From Vallitalea guaymasensis (lineage in GTDB: Bacteria; Bacillota; Clostridia; Lachnospirales; Vallitaleaceae), in the NCBI RefSeq assembly GCF_018141425.1, contig NZ_CP058561.1, positions 5,456,001-5,520,000 on the forward strand: a stretch of 64,000 bases of DNA, read 5' to 3'. Every line of letters starts with the position of its first letter. Within the stretch, counting starts at the first letter, position 1. The translations under genes and the position numbers were made by a program. Below, in pieces: positions 54,604 to 63,932 of the stretch. The notes under the pieces were generated by a model, which worked only from the letters and a program-made list of their open reading frames with translations, had not been told where the DNA came from and searched no databases.

Positions 54604-55749
54604 TTATTCTGTTTCTTCAACTGTTTTTTCAGCACTTACTTCTTCTTTTACATCCTTAGCATCAGCTTCTTTAGTTTTGTCATCTTCAAGAGCTTTGATA
54701 CTTAAACTAATCTTTTTAGATTCTTGATTGAAGTCTAATACTTTAGCTGTAATCTTTTGACCTATTTTAAGTTCATCAGATGGTTTTTCAACGTGCTTTT
54801 TAGCTATTTGTGACACATGTAATAATGCATCTACGCCTGGCTCTAATTCAATGAAAGCACCGAAGTCTGTCATTCTTGCAACAACACCTTCAACTACATT
54901 ATTGATTGCGTATTTAGTAGCAGCATCATTCCAAGGATTTTCTTCATCAAATTTCATTGATAAGGATACTTTATTCTTATCAGTATCAATACCTATTATT
55001 CTAACTTTTACTTTATCTCCTACTTTAACAACATCACTTGGCTTTTTAACTCTTCCCCATGACATTTGTGAGATATGGATTAATCCATCGATACCATCAA
55101 TATTAACAAATGCACCATAATCTGTTACATTTTTAATATTTCCTGTTACTACCATACCAACTTCAATTTTTTCCATTGATTCTTTTATTTTATTTTGTCT
55201 ATCAGCTAATAATAATTGTTTTCTATTACCAATTATTCTACCTTTTTTAAGATTGAATTCACTGATAACAAATGTGATTTCTTTACCTAAGAAGTCTCTT
55301 AAATTGTCTACATATTCATCTGATACTAAAGAAGCAGGAATAAATATTCTAACTTCATCAACAATAGCTACTAAGCCACCTGCAAGTACTAGTGATACTT
55401 TTGCAGTCAAATGCTCTTTATTCTTGTAGTATTCTTCAATCTTACTAAGACCTTGTTCTGCAAGTATTCTTTTATAAGTAAGTAATACTTGTCCTTCACC
55501 ATCATTTACTCGTAAAACTTTAACCTTAATCTTATCCCCTGGTTTCACAGTATCTCTCAGTTCAACTTCAGGATAGTTTGAGTATTCGCTCTTAGGTATG
55601 ATACCATCAGACTTGTACCCAATATTAACAAAAACTTCATTATCATTAACATCTATAACTGTCCCTTCAACTATTTCTCCCCTGTGAATTGATTTTAGGG
55701 ATTGTTCTAACATTTCCTCAAAACTAATTTCATTCTGTACTTCTGACAT
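54604..55749 (-). CDS. rpsA: 30S ribosomal protein S1-like, four S1 domains
   Basis: A 381-residue protein with four S1 RNA-binding repeats (about 17-90, 107-180, 195-265 and 280-350), fewer than the six of E. coli S1 and typical of Firmicutes. Repeats three and four are the most canonical (VTDYGAFVNIDGIDGLIHIS and MTDFGAFIELEPGVDALLH). The C-terminal tail is acidic and Lys-rich. It overlaps the 3' end of ispH by 20 bases in a different frame; in several Clostridia the same two genes are fused. It probably helps bind mRNA on the ribosome. Confidence 0.95.
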   Translation of the reverse strand: MSEVQNEISFEEMLEQSLKSIHRGEIVEGTVIDVNDNEVFVNIGYKSDGIIPKSEYSNYPEVELRDTVKPGDKIKVKVLRVNDGEGQVLLTYKRILAEQGLSKIEEYYKNKEHLTAKVSLVLAGGLVAIVDEVRIFIPASLVSDEYVDNLRDFLGKEITFVISEFNLKKGRIIGNRKQLLLADRQNKIKESMEKIEVGMVVTGNIKNVTDYGAFVNIDGIDGLIHISQMSWGRVKKPSDVVKVGDKVKVRIIGIDTDKNKVSLSMKFDEENPWNDAATKYAINNVVEGVVARMTDFGAFIELEPGVDALLHVSQIAKKHVEKPSDELKIGQKITAKVLDFNQESKKISLSIKALEDDKTKEADAKDVKEEVSAEKTVEETE

Positions 55750-56575
55750 GTGTAATAACCTCCTGAATAATGTTCTTTGGAGTTGAAGCTCCAGCTGTAA
55801 TTCCTATTATCTCATTTTTACTAAAAACAAGCAACTCCAAATCTTCTATAGTTTCAATATGATAAGTATTATCACATTGATTCTTGCATAATTGGTATAA
55901 CTTTCTAGTATTAGAACTATGCTTACCACCTATCACCAGCATTTTATCTACTCTACCTGATAGCTGTATAGCCTCTTCTTGCCTATCTCTTGTTGCTCTA
56001 CATATTGTATCTTTTATATCTACATGATACCCTTTATCTAAAAATATTTCAATTATTTCTTGGAATTTTAGATAATTAAGTGTTGTTTGAGCAACAATAC
56101 AAATATGTTCATCTGTGGGTAATTGAAGCTTTTTAGCATCTTCTATACTTTCTATAATAATTGCTTTTGATGAACTCCAACCTTTTATTCCAATAACTTC
56201 TGGATGATTAGGATCACCAATTATAATTATAGTATCACCCTTTTTACTATAATCATTTACTATACGATGAATTTTCTTGACATAAGGGCATGTAGCATCA
56301 ATAATAGAAAATCCATTGTCTCTAATATAATTATATATTTTTTCTTCTACACCATGGGATCTTATAATAACTTTACCCTTAGGTAGGTTTAGAAGTTCTT
56401 CTATATCATTTACAACTTTTATGCCTTTATCTTCCAACTCTTCAACTACTTGTAAATTATGAATTATTGGTCCATATGTATATAATGGTTTGTCATCAAT
56501 ATTATCATATACACTTTTTACTGCTCTATCTACACCAAAACAAAATCCGGCAGATTTTGCTACTATTACTTCCAT
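55730..56575 (-). CDS. ispH: 4-hydroxy-3-methylbut-2-enyl diphosphate reductase
   Basis: A 281-residue iron-sulfur enzyme that makes IPP and DMAPP in the last step of the MEP isoprenoid pathway. Cluster cysteines are Cys12 (GFCFGV), one in DATCPYVKKIH and one in DTICRATRDRQ; SHGV and GDPNHPEV are substrate-site motifs. It sits between cmk (24 bases upstream) and rpsA (overlapping). Confidence 0.97.
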   Translation of the reverse strand: MEVIVAKSAGFCFGVDRAVKSVYDNIDDKPLYTYGPIIHNLQVVEELEDKGIKVVNDIEELLNLPKGKVIIRSHGVEEKIYNYIRDNGFSIIDATCPYVKKIHRIVNDYSKKGDTIIIIGDPNHPEVIGIKGWSSSKAIIIESIEDAKKLQLPTDEHICIVAQTTLNYLKFQEIIEIFLDKGYHVDIKDTICRATRDRQEEAIQLSGRVDKMLVIGGKHSSNTRKLYQLCKNQCDNTYHIETIEDLELLVFSKNEIIGITAGASTPKNIIQEVITHVRSTE

Positions 56576-56599
56576 TAGTATCTTCCTCTCAAATAATAT

Positions 56600-57268
56600 T
56601 TAATAATTATTATTTATCATTTTAAGGATTTTATTAACCACTTCATCAATAGATAGATTGGATGTATCCACTTCAATAGCATCATCAGCTTTTTTCAGTG
56701 GAGCAAATTCTCTATTCATATCTCTATAATCTCTTTTACCTATTTCATCTTTTATAGATTCCAAGTCCCTAGATATACCTTTTTCTAATAATTCTTTATG
56801 ACGTCTCTTAGCTCTTGTTTCAACACTTGCATTGAGATAAATTTTATTAGTAGCATTAGGCAACACATAAGTACCTATGTCTCTACCATCCATAACAATA
56901 CTTTTTTTGGTTGCAAGGTTTCTTTGCAGTTCAACAAGCTTAAGACGTACATTTTTATTTACTGAGACTTCAGATGCCATTTTACCTACTTCTTCATCTC
57001 TAATAAATTGATTGACATTCTCATCATTAAGTATTACCTGCTGTTCGCCATCTATATAGCAGATACTAATATCAATATCGTCTAATATATTGTTAATAAT
57101 ATCGTTTTGGTCACTTGATATATTATTTCTAATACAATAAAGTCCAAAGGCTCTATACATAGCACCAGTATCTACATATATAATATCTAGTTCCTTAGCA
57201 ATCTTTTTGGCTATAGTGCTTTTACCTGCACCAGCTGGTCCATCAATTGCTATGTTAATTATATCCAC
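56600..57268 (-). CDS. cmk: Cytidylate kinase
   Basis: A 222-residue kinase that phosphorylates CMP and dCMP. GPAGAGKSTIAKK is the P-loop, VDTGAMYRAF the CMP-binding start and VMDGRDIGTYVLP the nucleotide-site motif. The GTG at 57268 is chosen as start because GGAGGG, part of the codons after an ATG five codons upstream, lies seven bases before it. It leads cmk-ispH-rpsA from a strong promoter. Confidence 0.97.
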   Translation of the reverse strand: MDIINIAIDGPAGAGKSTIAKKIAKELDIIYVDTGAMYRAFGLYCIRNNISSDQNDIINNILDDIDISICYIDGEQQVILNDENVNQFIRDEEVGKMASEVSVNKNVRLKLVELQRNLATKKSIVMDGRDIGTYVLPNATNKIYLNASVETRAKRRHKELLEKGISRDLESIKDEIGKRDYRDMNREFAPLKKADDAIEVDTSNLSIDEVVNKILKMINNNY

Positions 57269-57306
57269 AACATTACCCTCCATAATAATATTGTCACCAA
57301 TAATAA

Positions 57307-57335
57307 ACTATAAACTGTATTTCTCAAACTGTCAA
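57307..57335 (-). promoter_or_regulatory. Sigma-A promoter for cmk-ispH-rpsA
   Basis: TTGACA (57330-57335), 17 bases, TATAGT (57307-57312) on the minus strand, about 40 bases before the cmk start. Confidence 0.8.
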
Positions 57336-57352
57336 TACTAAGTTTTATTAAT

Positions 57353-57383
57353 AAGATATAAAATTATAATTATTTTATATCTT
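57353..57383. repeat. AT-only inverted repeat upstream of the cmk promoter
   Basis: AAGATATAAAAT and its exact complement (57353-57364, 57372-57383) around a 7-base loop. It lies about 100 bases after aroH and just upstream of the cmk -35. It may end the aroH transcript or bind a regulator; AT-only stems of this kind also arise by chance. Confidence 0.35.
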
Positions 57384-57485
57384 AATTTATCTTTTATTAT
57401 AGTTTTGCTTAGTATTTAAACCTTTTTCAACGTTAACTTAGTAAATTAATTTTGCAAAAAATAATTTATTGTCAATTATTTAATT

Positions 57486-57845
57486 CTACTTATCTAATAA
57501 ATCAGGTCTTAACTTTTTGGCTTTTTTTAGATATATATGTTTTACTTCATTTTGTGATTTTGGGATATGGGCAGTCACCATAACCCTTATACACATCTCT
57601 AAACTGTTTTCTACATACATTTCGCTAACACACATTAATGATGCATGGACAATACCTAGTTCTCTAGCACCAATAGCAGGATATGCAGCTGTTAAATCTT
57701 TTGTAGCTGAAAAAATGATAGATATTATTTGGTCATTATTAATATTATTACTAATTAATATGTCTTTTAGTAATGTTTTTGTATCATTAATAATATTTTC
57801 TCTAGTATTAGTGTCAATTGTAATTGCTCCTCTTATGGAAACCAT
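57486..57845 (-). CDS. aroH: Chorismate mutase, AroH type
   Basis: A 119-residue monofunctional chorismate mutase of the Bacillus AroH class, which rearranges chorismate to prephenate for Phe and Tyr synthesis. RGAITIDTNT (Arg5), FSATKDLTAAYPA and CIRVMVTAH (the catalytic Arg) are the active-site segments. It is 24 bases after the flavoprotein gene. Confidence 0.95.
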   Translation of the reverse strand: MVSIRGAITIDTNTRENIINDTKTLLKDILISNNINNDQIISIIFSATKDLTAAYPAIGARELGIVHASLMCVSEMYVENSLEMCIRVMVTAHIPKSQNEVKHIYLKKAKKLRPDLLDK

Positions 57846-57869
57846 TTTTTCACTCCTATATAATAATAT

Positions 57870-59108
57870 TTAAAGCTCACTTTCACCTATAGCAAGTCCC
57901 GCAAGATACCCTGTAGAAAATGCTATCTGCAAATTAAAACCTCCAGTTAACGCATCAAGATCAAGAACTTCTCCTATAAAATACAATCCATCAACTTTTT
58001 TTGATTCCATAGTCATAGGATTAATTTCCTTTATACTAACTCCACCACAAGTTATTATTGCTTCATTATAGTCTCTTGTCCCTATAATATGGCAGGTTAA
58101 ATTTTTTATTAAATCTACTAATTTCAATCTTTCTTCTCTAGAAATTTGATCTACCTTTTTTTCTTCATCAATACCAGATAGTTTTATAATAATAGGTATT
58201 AATTTCTTTGGCAATAGATCATCTAAAGCGTTTTTGAATTGTTTTCGCATATATTTGTTAAAATCCTTCAATATCCTATTATCAAGTTTTTTAGTATCAA
58301 GAGAAGGTTTTAAATCTATTGATAAAGTCATATCTTTACCTTTATAAGGTATAATATATCTGCTAGCAGATAAAATAAGAGGTCCTGTCACTCCAAAATG
58401 GGTAAATAACATTTCTCCAAAATTTTCATATATAATTTTACCATTTGCTTTTATAGTGATCTTTACATTCCTAAGAGATAGTCCTTGTAATTCTTTGATA
58501 AAACTTTCTCTTGTAACTAAAGGCACTAATGAAGGATGTGTATCACTAACTGTATGATCTACTTTTTCTGCAAACTTGAATCCATCACCGGTTGATCCCG
58601 TGGATGAATATGATAGTCCACCTGTAGCTATTATAACACTATCACCTTCAATTAAGTTGCCATCATGAAGTACTATTCCTTTTGCCTTGTTTTCAACAAC
58701 TTTTATATCTTTTACTCTTGAACCAAGATGAATAACTACACCTAATTTATTCATTTCTCTAGTTAAAGCTGATATAACATCAGATGATTTATCTGATACA
58801 GGAAAAACTCTATTACCTCTTTCTATTTTAGTTTTCAAGCCAATATCATTAAGAAAGTCTATTAGCATAAAACTATCAAAGGAATAAAATGCGCTATATA
58901 GAAATTTCCTATTAGTAGTAACATTCTCAAGTAATTCCTCTACATCAGTGGCATTAGTAATATTACATCTGCCTTTACCTGTTATATATAATTTTTTACC
59001 ACATTTTTCATTTCTCTCAAAAAGGTGGACTTCACAACCATTTCTCGCAGCTATTATTGCTGCCATCATGCCTGATGGTCCACCTCCTACTACTAAAACT
59101 TTTTTCAA
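57870..59108 (-). CDS. HI0933/YhiN-family FAD-dependent oxidoreductase
   Basis: A 412-residue flavoprotein (also called BaiN-like). VVGGGPSGMMAAI binds FAD at residues about 6-18; GKKLYITGKGRCNITNA and IATGGLSYSSTGSTGDGF are the family signatures; LDALTGGFNLQIAFSTGY ends the FAD domain. The true reaction is unknown in most species. It lies between an RpiR regulator (28 bases upstream) and aroH. Confidence 0.92.
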   Translation of the reverse strand: MKKVLVVGGGPSGMMAAIIAARNGCEVHLFERNEKCGKKLYITGKGRCNITNATDVEELLENVTTNRKFLYSAFYSFDSFMLIDFLNDIGLKTKIERGNRVFPVSDKSSDVISALTREMNKLGVVIHLGSRVKDIKVVENKAKGIVLHDGNLIEGDSVIIATGGLSYSSTGSTGDGFKFAEKVDHTVSDTHPSLVPLVTRESFIKELQGLSLRNVKITIKANGKIIYENFGEMLFTHFGVTGPLILSASRYIIPYKGKDMTLSIDLKPSLDTKKLDNRILKDFNKYMRKQFKNALDDLLPKKLIPIIIKLSGIDEEKKVDQISREERLKLVDLIKNLTCHIIGTRDYNEAIITCGGVSIKEINPMTMESKKVDGLYFIGEVLDLDALTGGFNLQIAFSTGYLAGLAIGESEL

Positions 59109-59136
59109 TACTTATTCAAGTCCTTTCACATATTAG

Positions 59137-60057
59137 CTATTCTAACATATCGGTGTTATTTTTTGATTGTATATTGTAATTCATATTATAATCTTCTTCA
59201 TTATCGTAAACTTGATATTCACTCCATACTTTTTCTAGATTCTCTAATGTGTCTAACACTTCATCTTGCTTTTTAATACATAATGCAACTATCAGTGCAT
59301 TAATCAAGCTTAGTGGCGCAACTAATGAATCAACGAAAGAAGCCATATCACTTCTAGCTATAAGACTACAATCAGCAAATTGTATCAATGGTGATAAATA
59401 ACTATCAGTTATAGCAATTACCTGTGCATCTCTATTTTTTGCGAATTCCATAGCTTTTTTAGTACGCTTTGAATATCTTGGAAAACTTATTCCTATTACT
59501 ACATCCTCTGGACCAATTCTATAAATCTGTTCAAACATTTCACTTACACTGTTTGTATGGATCAATTTGGTATTATCAAATATTAGGTTAAAGTAAAAAC
59601 CTAAAAAACCTGCTAAAGAAGCACAACTTCTTACACCTAGTATATAGATTTTTCTAGCCCCTAGTATCATGCTGGTTGCTTCATTAAATATATCTTCATC
59701 AATTTCTTCTAAGGTATGCTTAATCTTTTCTGCATCCGATTGTAAAACTGATTTTAGAACATGATTTTTGTCAATTCTATCTGATGTCACCTCAACTCTT
59801 TGGAATGAAGTCAATTTGGTCTTAACTAATTCTTCAAGGGCTCTTTGTAGTTTTGGATAACCATCATAACCAAGTTCATTAGCAAATCTTACTACTGTTG
59901 ACTCACTAACGCCAACTATCTTACCTAGCTTCGCTGCTGTAAGAAAAACTGCTTTCTCATAATGTTCCAATATATAATTTGCTAATAATTTTTGCCCCTT
60001 ACTAAGTTTTGGGTAGGAATTATTAATCCTTTTCATCAAATCATTTTGTCTATGCAT
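59137..60057 (-). CDS. MurR/RpiR family transcriptional regulator
   Basis: A 306-residue regulator with an N-terminal helix-turn-helix_6 domain (AAKLGKIVGVSESTVVRFANELG) and a C-terminal SIS domain that binds sugar phosphates (IYILGVRSCASLAGFL, GISFPRYSKRTKKAMEFA, ITDSYLSPL). It ends with an Asn/Tyr-rich tail. It heads the regulator-flavoprotein-aroH run; the ligand and targets cannot be told from the sequence. Inverted repeats upstream (60224-60273) may be its own sites. Confidence 0.92.
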   Translation of the reverse strand: MHRQNDLMKRINNSYPKLSKGQKLLANYILEHYEKAVFLTAAKLGKIVGVSESTVVRFANELGYDGYPKLQRALEELVKTKLTSFQRVEVTSDRIDKNHVLKSVLQSDAEKIKHTLEEIDEDIFNEATSMILGARKIYILGVRSCASLAGFLGFYFNLIFDNTKLIHTNSVSEMFEQIYRIGPEDVVIGISFPRYSKRTKKAMEFAKNRDAQVIAITDSYLSPLIQFADCSLIARSDMASFVDSLVAPLSLINALIVALCIKKQDEVLDTLENLEKVWSEYQVYDNEEDYNMNYNIQSKNNTDMLE

Positions 60058-60223
60058 ATTAATACCTCTCTAACATTATTAATTCACTATCAAAGTTTTT
60101 ATGGATATTAAAAATATTATGTACTAGATTTTTATACCAATAACTTAATATAACGAATTATTTTCTTTTTATCACTTTATAGATTGTTTTAATAATTAAC
60201 AAAAAATAGTTCTGTATAACTTT

Positions 60224-60273
60224 CTATACAATATATTGTTATTGATCCTTGATTACCACCATATCTTGTATAG
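60224..60273. repeat. Inverted repeat CTATACAA/TTGTATAG upstream of the RpiR gene
   Basis: CTATACAA (60224-60231) and TTGTATAG (60266-60273) are 34 bases apart, and ACAATATATTGT, a 12-base palindrome, overlaps the first arm. They are about 170 bases before the RpiR start and may be operators for it. Confidence 0.35.
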
Positions 60274-60439
60274 AATTCTAGCATTGTTATTTTTTGTGGA
60301 TTAATATTATTATATATTAATAAAAATAATTTTACAATATGTTTTAATTAATAAAATATGCATATACAAAAGTACTTATGGCTTATAAAAAAAAGTAAAA
60401 TTACAAAGATAATAATAAATGTACCCTGATCCTTCTCCT

Positions 60440-60471
60440 AAAAAAATAAAACCAGTACCAAAAGGTACCAG
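60440..60471 (-). terminator. Terminator of the sodium-pump decarboxylase operon
   Basis: CTGGTACC/GGTACTGG (60464-60471 with 60452-60459, minus-strand sense), eight pairs including two G-U, a 4-base loop, and a T-rich tail, 17 bases after the oadA stop. Confidence 0.85.
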
Positions 60472-60487
60472 CTTTATTATATTAGAT

Positions 60488-61897
60488 CTATACAGGGTAT
60501 ACCTTATTATCCTTATCAGCCATATTAGGATCTACTTTAGTTTGCTGTGCTTCTCTGTATTTGAAGAAATCTTCAGCAACTTGTGAGAATAGGGCATAAG
60601 ATAAAACATCTTCATCTTGTTGTTTATATCTTGTCATTTCAGATTCTATTTTCTTAAGCTCAGGCTTAATTAAATCAGCTGGACGACAAGTTATTTGTTT
60701 TTCATTACCAATAATGATTTTCTTGATTTCATCACTGATTGGTACAGGAGTTCTTCCGTATTCTCCTCTAACTAAAGCTTTAGATTCTTTTGTTACCATC
60801 TTGTATCTTTGACCAGAAAGTACATTAAGTACAGCCTGTGTTCCTACAATCTGACTTGAAGGTGTAACAAGTGGTGGATATCCATAATCAGCTCTAACTC
60901 TTGGTATTTCTTCAAGAACGTCATAGAACTTGTCTTCTGCATTTTGTTTTTGAAGTTGTGATACTAAGTTAGATAACATACCACCTGGTACTTGGTATAA
61001 TAATGTTTTAATATTAACACCTAATACTTTTGGATTCATCAATCCACTTTCTAGAGCTTTTTCTCTTTGTGGTCTGAAATAATCAGCTATTTCTGATAAT
61101 AGGTCTTGATCGAATCCTGTATCATAAGGTGTTCCTTTGAATGTTTCAACCATAACTTCTGTAGCAGGTTGAGCTGTTCCCATTGAGAATGGTGACATTG
61201 CAGTATCAATGATATCTGCTCCAGCTTCAACAGCTTTTAAATAAGTCATTGCAGCAACACCACTAGTATAGTGAGCATGTAATTGAATTGGAACTTTTAC
61301 AGTCTCTTTTAATGTTTTAACTAATTCTGTTGCTGAATAAGGAACTAATAATCCAGCCATATCTTTAATACAGATAGAGTCGGCACCCATATCTTCTAAT
61401 TGTTTTGCAAGTTTTGCATAATACTCTAATGTATGTACTTCACTTAGAGTATAAGAAATAGCAATCTGAGCGTGACCGCCTTCTTTTTTAGTTGCATCTA
61501 TTGCAGTTTTTAGATTCCTTGGGTCATTTAAAGCATCGAATATACGAAGAATATCTATACCATTAGCAATAGTCTTTTGAACAAAATATTCAACTACATC
61601 ATCTGCATAATGTCTATATCCTAAGATATTTTGACCTCTTAATAACATTTGTAATTTCGTATTTTTAAATCCATCTCTTAGCTTTCTAAGTCTCTCCCAT
61701 GGATCTTCCTTAAGGAAACGCAAGCAAGCATCAAATGTTGCTCCACCCCAACATTCAACTGAATGATATCCTACTTTGTCTAATTTCTCTACAATAGGAA
61801 GCATATCTTCAGTTTTCATTCTAGTGGCTATTAGTGATTGGTGAGCGTCTCTAAGTATGGTATCTGTAATTTTTACAGGTCTTTTATTCACAGCCAT
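60488..61897 (-). CDS. Oxaloacetate decarboxylase alpha / 5S carboxyltransferase subunit without biotin domain
   Basis: A 469-residue carboxyltransferase. The HMGL-like barrel has DTILRDAHQSL and LHAHYTSGVA (metal ligands) and a carbamylated-Lys motif SICIKDMAGLL; the PYC_OADA domain follows (about 300-440). It moves CO2 between oxaloacetate/pyruvate and biotin. No biotinyl domain is attached; a separate carrier protein is encoded in the operon. It is the last gene, after oadB. Equivalent to the 5S subunit of transcarboxylase and to pyruvate carboxylase subunit B. Confidence 0.94.
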   Translation of the reverse strand: MAVNKRPVKITDTILRDAHQSLIATRMKTEDMLPIVEKLDKVGYHSVECWGGATFDACLRFLKEDPWERLRKLRDGFKNTKLQMLLRGQNILGYRHYADDVVEYFVQKTIANGIDILRIFDALNDPRNLKTAIDATKKEGGHAQIAISYTLSEVHTLEYYAKLAKQLEDMGADSICIKDMAGLLVPYSATELVKTLKETVKVPIQLHAHYTSGVAAMTYLKAVEAGADIIDTAMSPFSMGTAQPATEVMVETFKGTPYDTGFDQDLLSEIADYFRPQREKALESGLMNPKVLGVNIKTLLYQVPGGMLSNLVSQLQKQNAEDKFYDVLEEIPRVRADYGYPPLVTPSSQIVGTQAVLNVLSGQRYKMVTKESKALVRGEYGRTPVPISDEIKKIIIGNEKQITCRPADLIKPELKKIESEMTRYKQQDEDVLSYALFSQVAEDFFKYREAQQTKVDPNMADKDNKVYPV

Positions 61898-61961
61898 ATC
61901 TTAAACCTCCTATAATCATTGACTTTCTACCTAAGTGAATATTTCACATATATACACTTAA

Positions 61962-63137
61962 TTATTTATATAATGTTAAGAATACCCCAGCAGCAACTGC
62001 TGATCCAATAACACCTGCTACGTTAGGTCCCATAGCATGCATTAATAAGAAGTTTGTTGGGTTTTCTTTTTGTCCTACTTTTTGAACAACTCTAGCTGCC
62101 ATAGGAACAGCTGATACACCGGCAGCACCGATTAATGGGTTAATCTTACCGCCTGATAGTTTACACATGATTTTACCAAATACAACACCTGTAGCAGTAC
62201 CAATTGCAAATGCAACTAATCCTAATGCTAATATTTTAAGAGTATCCACTGTTAAAAACTTTTCAGCACTTGCTGTAGCACCAACAGTTATACCTAAGAA
62301 TATTGTTACAATATACATAAGTGCATTAGACGCTGTATCAGCAAGTTTATCAGTAACACCAGAAACTTTTATAAGGTTACCGAACATAAGCATACCGATA
62401 AGTGGTGCTGTTGATGGTAAAATAAGTATAACTACTATAGTAACAACAATTGGGAATAATATCTTTTCTAATTGTGATACTGGTCTTAATTGTTCCATCT
62501 TAATCATACGTTCTTCTTTAGATGTTAAAGCCTTCATAATTGGTGGCTGAATAATAGGTACTAATGACATATACGAATAAGCAGCAACTGCGATGGGACC
62601 TAGTAGCTCCTTAGCCAACTGTATCGTTGTGAAAATAGCTGTTGGACCATCAGCTCCACCAATAATACCTATAGAAGCTGCTTGTTCAGGTGTGAATCCT
62701 AAAATTAAAGCTCCAAAGAATGCGAAAAAGATACCGAACTGAGCGGCTGCACCTAGTAAGAAACTTTTAGGATTAGCTAATAATGGTCCAAAATCTGTCA
62801 TAACTCCTACACCCATAAAGATTAGTGGTGGGAATATACCAAGTTCGTCTCCTTGATATAAGTAATGAAGCAATCCACCTATTTGATCTCCTACAGGTTC
62901 ATTCATAACTCCACTTAAAGGCAAGTTAACTAACAACATACCAAATGAAATTGGTAATAATAATAATGGTTCATATTCTTTTTTAATAGCTAGATACATT
63001 AATGTTAATGCAACAACTATCATAATTATATTTCGCCAAGCTTGTTCTTCAGCTGTAAATTTATCAAATATCCAGTAAATACCGGTATCTTGAACAAATC
63101 CTAACAAAGCGTCTCCAAGCCTACTCCAAAATTCCAT
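61962..63137 (-). CDS. oadB: Sodium-ion-translocating decarboxylase beta subunit
   Basis: A 391-residue membrane protein with about nine to eleven hydrophobic segments. [14 protein letters not shown] carries the Asp used for Na+ and proton transfer in Oad[17 protein letters not shown] and [10 protein letters not shown]-like [20 protein letters not shown] are the other conserved stretches. It decarboxylates carboxybiotin and pumps Na+ out. It follows the biotin carrier gene by 31 bases. Confidence 0.96.
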   Translation of the reverse strand: MEFWSRLGDALLGFVQDTGIYWIFDKFTAEEQAWRNIIMIVVALTLMYLAIKKEYEPLLLLPISFGMLLVNLPLSGVMNEPVGDQIGGLLHYLYQGDELGIFPPLIFMGVGVMTDFGPLLANPKSFLLGAAAQFGIFFAFFGALILGFTPEQAASIGIIGGADGPTAIFTTIQLAKELLGPIAVAAYSYMSLVPIIQPPIMKALTSKEERMIKMEQLRPVSQLEKILFPIVVTIVVILILPSTAPLIGMLMFGNLIKVSGVTDKLADTASNALMYIVTIFLGITVGATASAEKFLTVDTLKILALGLVAFAIGTATGVVFGKIMCKLSGGKINPLIGAAGVSAVPMAARVVQKVGQKENPTNFLLMHAMGPNVAGVIGSAVAAGVFLTLYK

Positions 63138-63168
63138 TATCGAGTTACCTCCCTACTATGTTTAATTC

Positions 63169-63546
63169 TTAGTTTAGAGATACGATTAAATCTCCTGTCT
63201 CAACGCTTTGTCCTGCTGAAACATTTACTGAAGCAACTGTACCAGCTGCTGGAGCTACGACTTCATTTTCCATCTTCATAGCTTCAAGTATAGCAAGTAC
63301 ATCTCCTGCTTGGACTTGTTGTCCATTAGATACTTTTACATCTACAATTTTACCTTGCATTGGAGCTGTTACTTTAGTCGCTCCTGCTGGAGCTGACGCT
63401 GCGGCTGGTTTCTTTGCAGGCGCTGCTGCTTTATTAGGTACTGCTTTTGGTGCTGATACTACAGGAGTTGCAACTTGTCCGTTTCCTAATTCCTCTACAG
63501 CAACTACGTATGTATTACCATTAACAGTAACTTGAAAATTTCTCAT
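63169..63546 (-). CDS. Biotin carboxyl carrier protein of the decarboxylase
   Basis: A 125-residue protein: a short N-terminal domain ([19 protein letters not shown]), an Ala/Pro/Lys-rich flexible linker (about 35-60), then a biotinyl domain with the EAMKMEN motif whose middle Lys is biotinylated. It shuttles CO2 from the carboxyltransferase to OadB. AGGAGG fixes the ATG at 63546 rather than 14 codons upstream. Confidence 0.96.
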   Translation of the reverse strand: MRNFQVTVNGNTYVVAVEELGNGQVATPVVSAPKAVPNKAAAPAKKPAAASAPAGATKVTAPMQGKIVDVKVSNGQQVQAGDVLAILEAMKMENEVVAPAAGTVASVNVSAGQSVETGDLIVSLN

Positions 63547-63613
63547 GATAAATCCTCCTATCAAATATTTGCTAACAATTTTTAACAAAAGTTTTCATTG
63601 AATTATCTCTAAA

Positions 63614-63916
63614 CTACCATCTTGATCTATTTGAACCTATTTTTCTAAAAGATTTTACTTGCAATTTATCAGTTGTAGTATTAAGAGATGCTGCAATAGC
63701 AGCAGTAATAACAGCGACTAATTCTAAGTCATCTGTTTCTTCTTCCACTTCTACAGGTGCTTGTACAGGAAGTGGTTCTGGAACTACAACTTCTTTTTTA
63801 CCAGGTTGTTTAATGAACTTGAAAGCCCATATAATTAAGGCAATCAGTATAAGCACTGCAAATACTATTCCCATTCCACTTATAAGTGCAATTACACCTT
63901 CAGATAAGTTACTCAT
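63614..63916 (-). CDS. OadG-like gamma subunit of the sodium-pump decarboxylase
   Basis: A 100-residue protein with one membrane segment (about 10-32), an acidic linker (about 48-65) and a short basic end (KSFRKIGSNRSRW). OadG/MmdD-type subunits hold the complex together at the membrane and aid biotin decarboxylation. It sits between the 12S-like carboxyltransferase and the biotin carrier. Confidence 0.9.
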   Translation of the reverse strand: MSNLSEGVIALISGMGIVFAVLILIALIIWAFKFIKQPGKKEVVVPEPLPVQAPVEVEEETDDLELVAVITAAIAASLNTTTDKLQVKSFRKIGSNRSRW

Positions 63917-63932
63917 ATTAAATTCACCTCAT

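Larger units (their letters stand above)
60058..60487. other. 430-bp intergenic region between the RpiR gene and the decarboxylase operon
   Basis: No gene is present. It contains the oadA terminator at 60440-60471, the inverted repeat CTATACAA/TTGTATAG at 60224-60273 and the palindrome ACAATATATTGT (60228-60239). The rest is AT-rich; no clear promoter for the RpiR gene was found. Confidence 0.6.
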
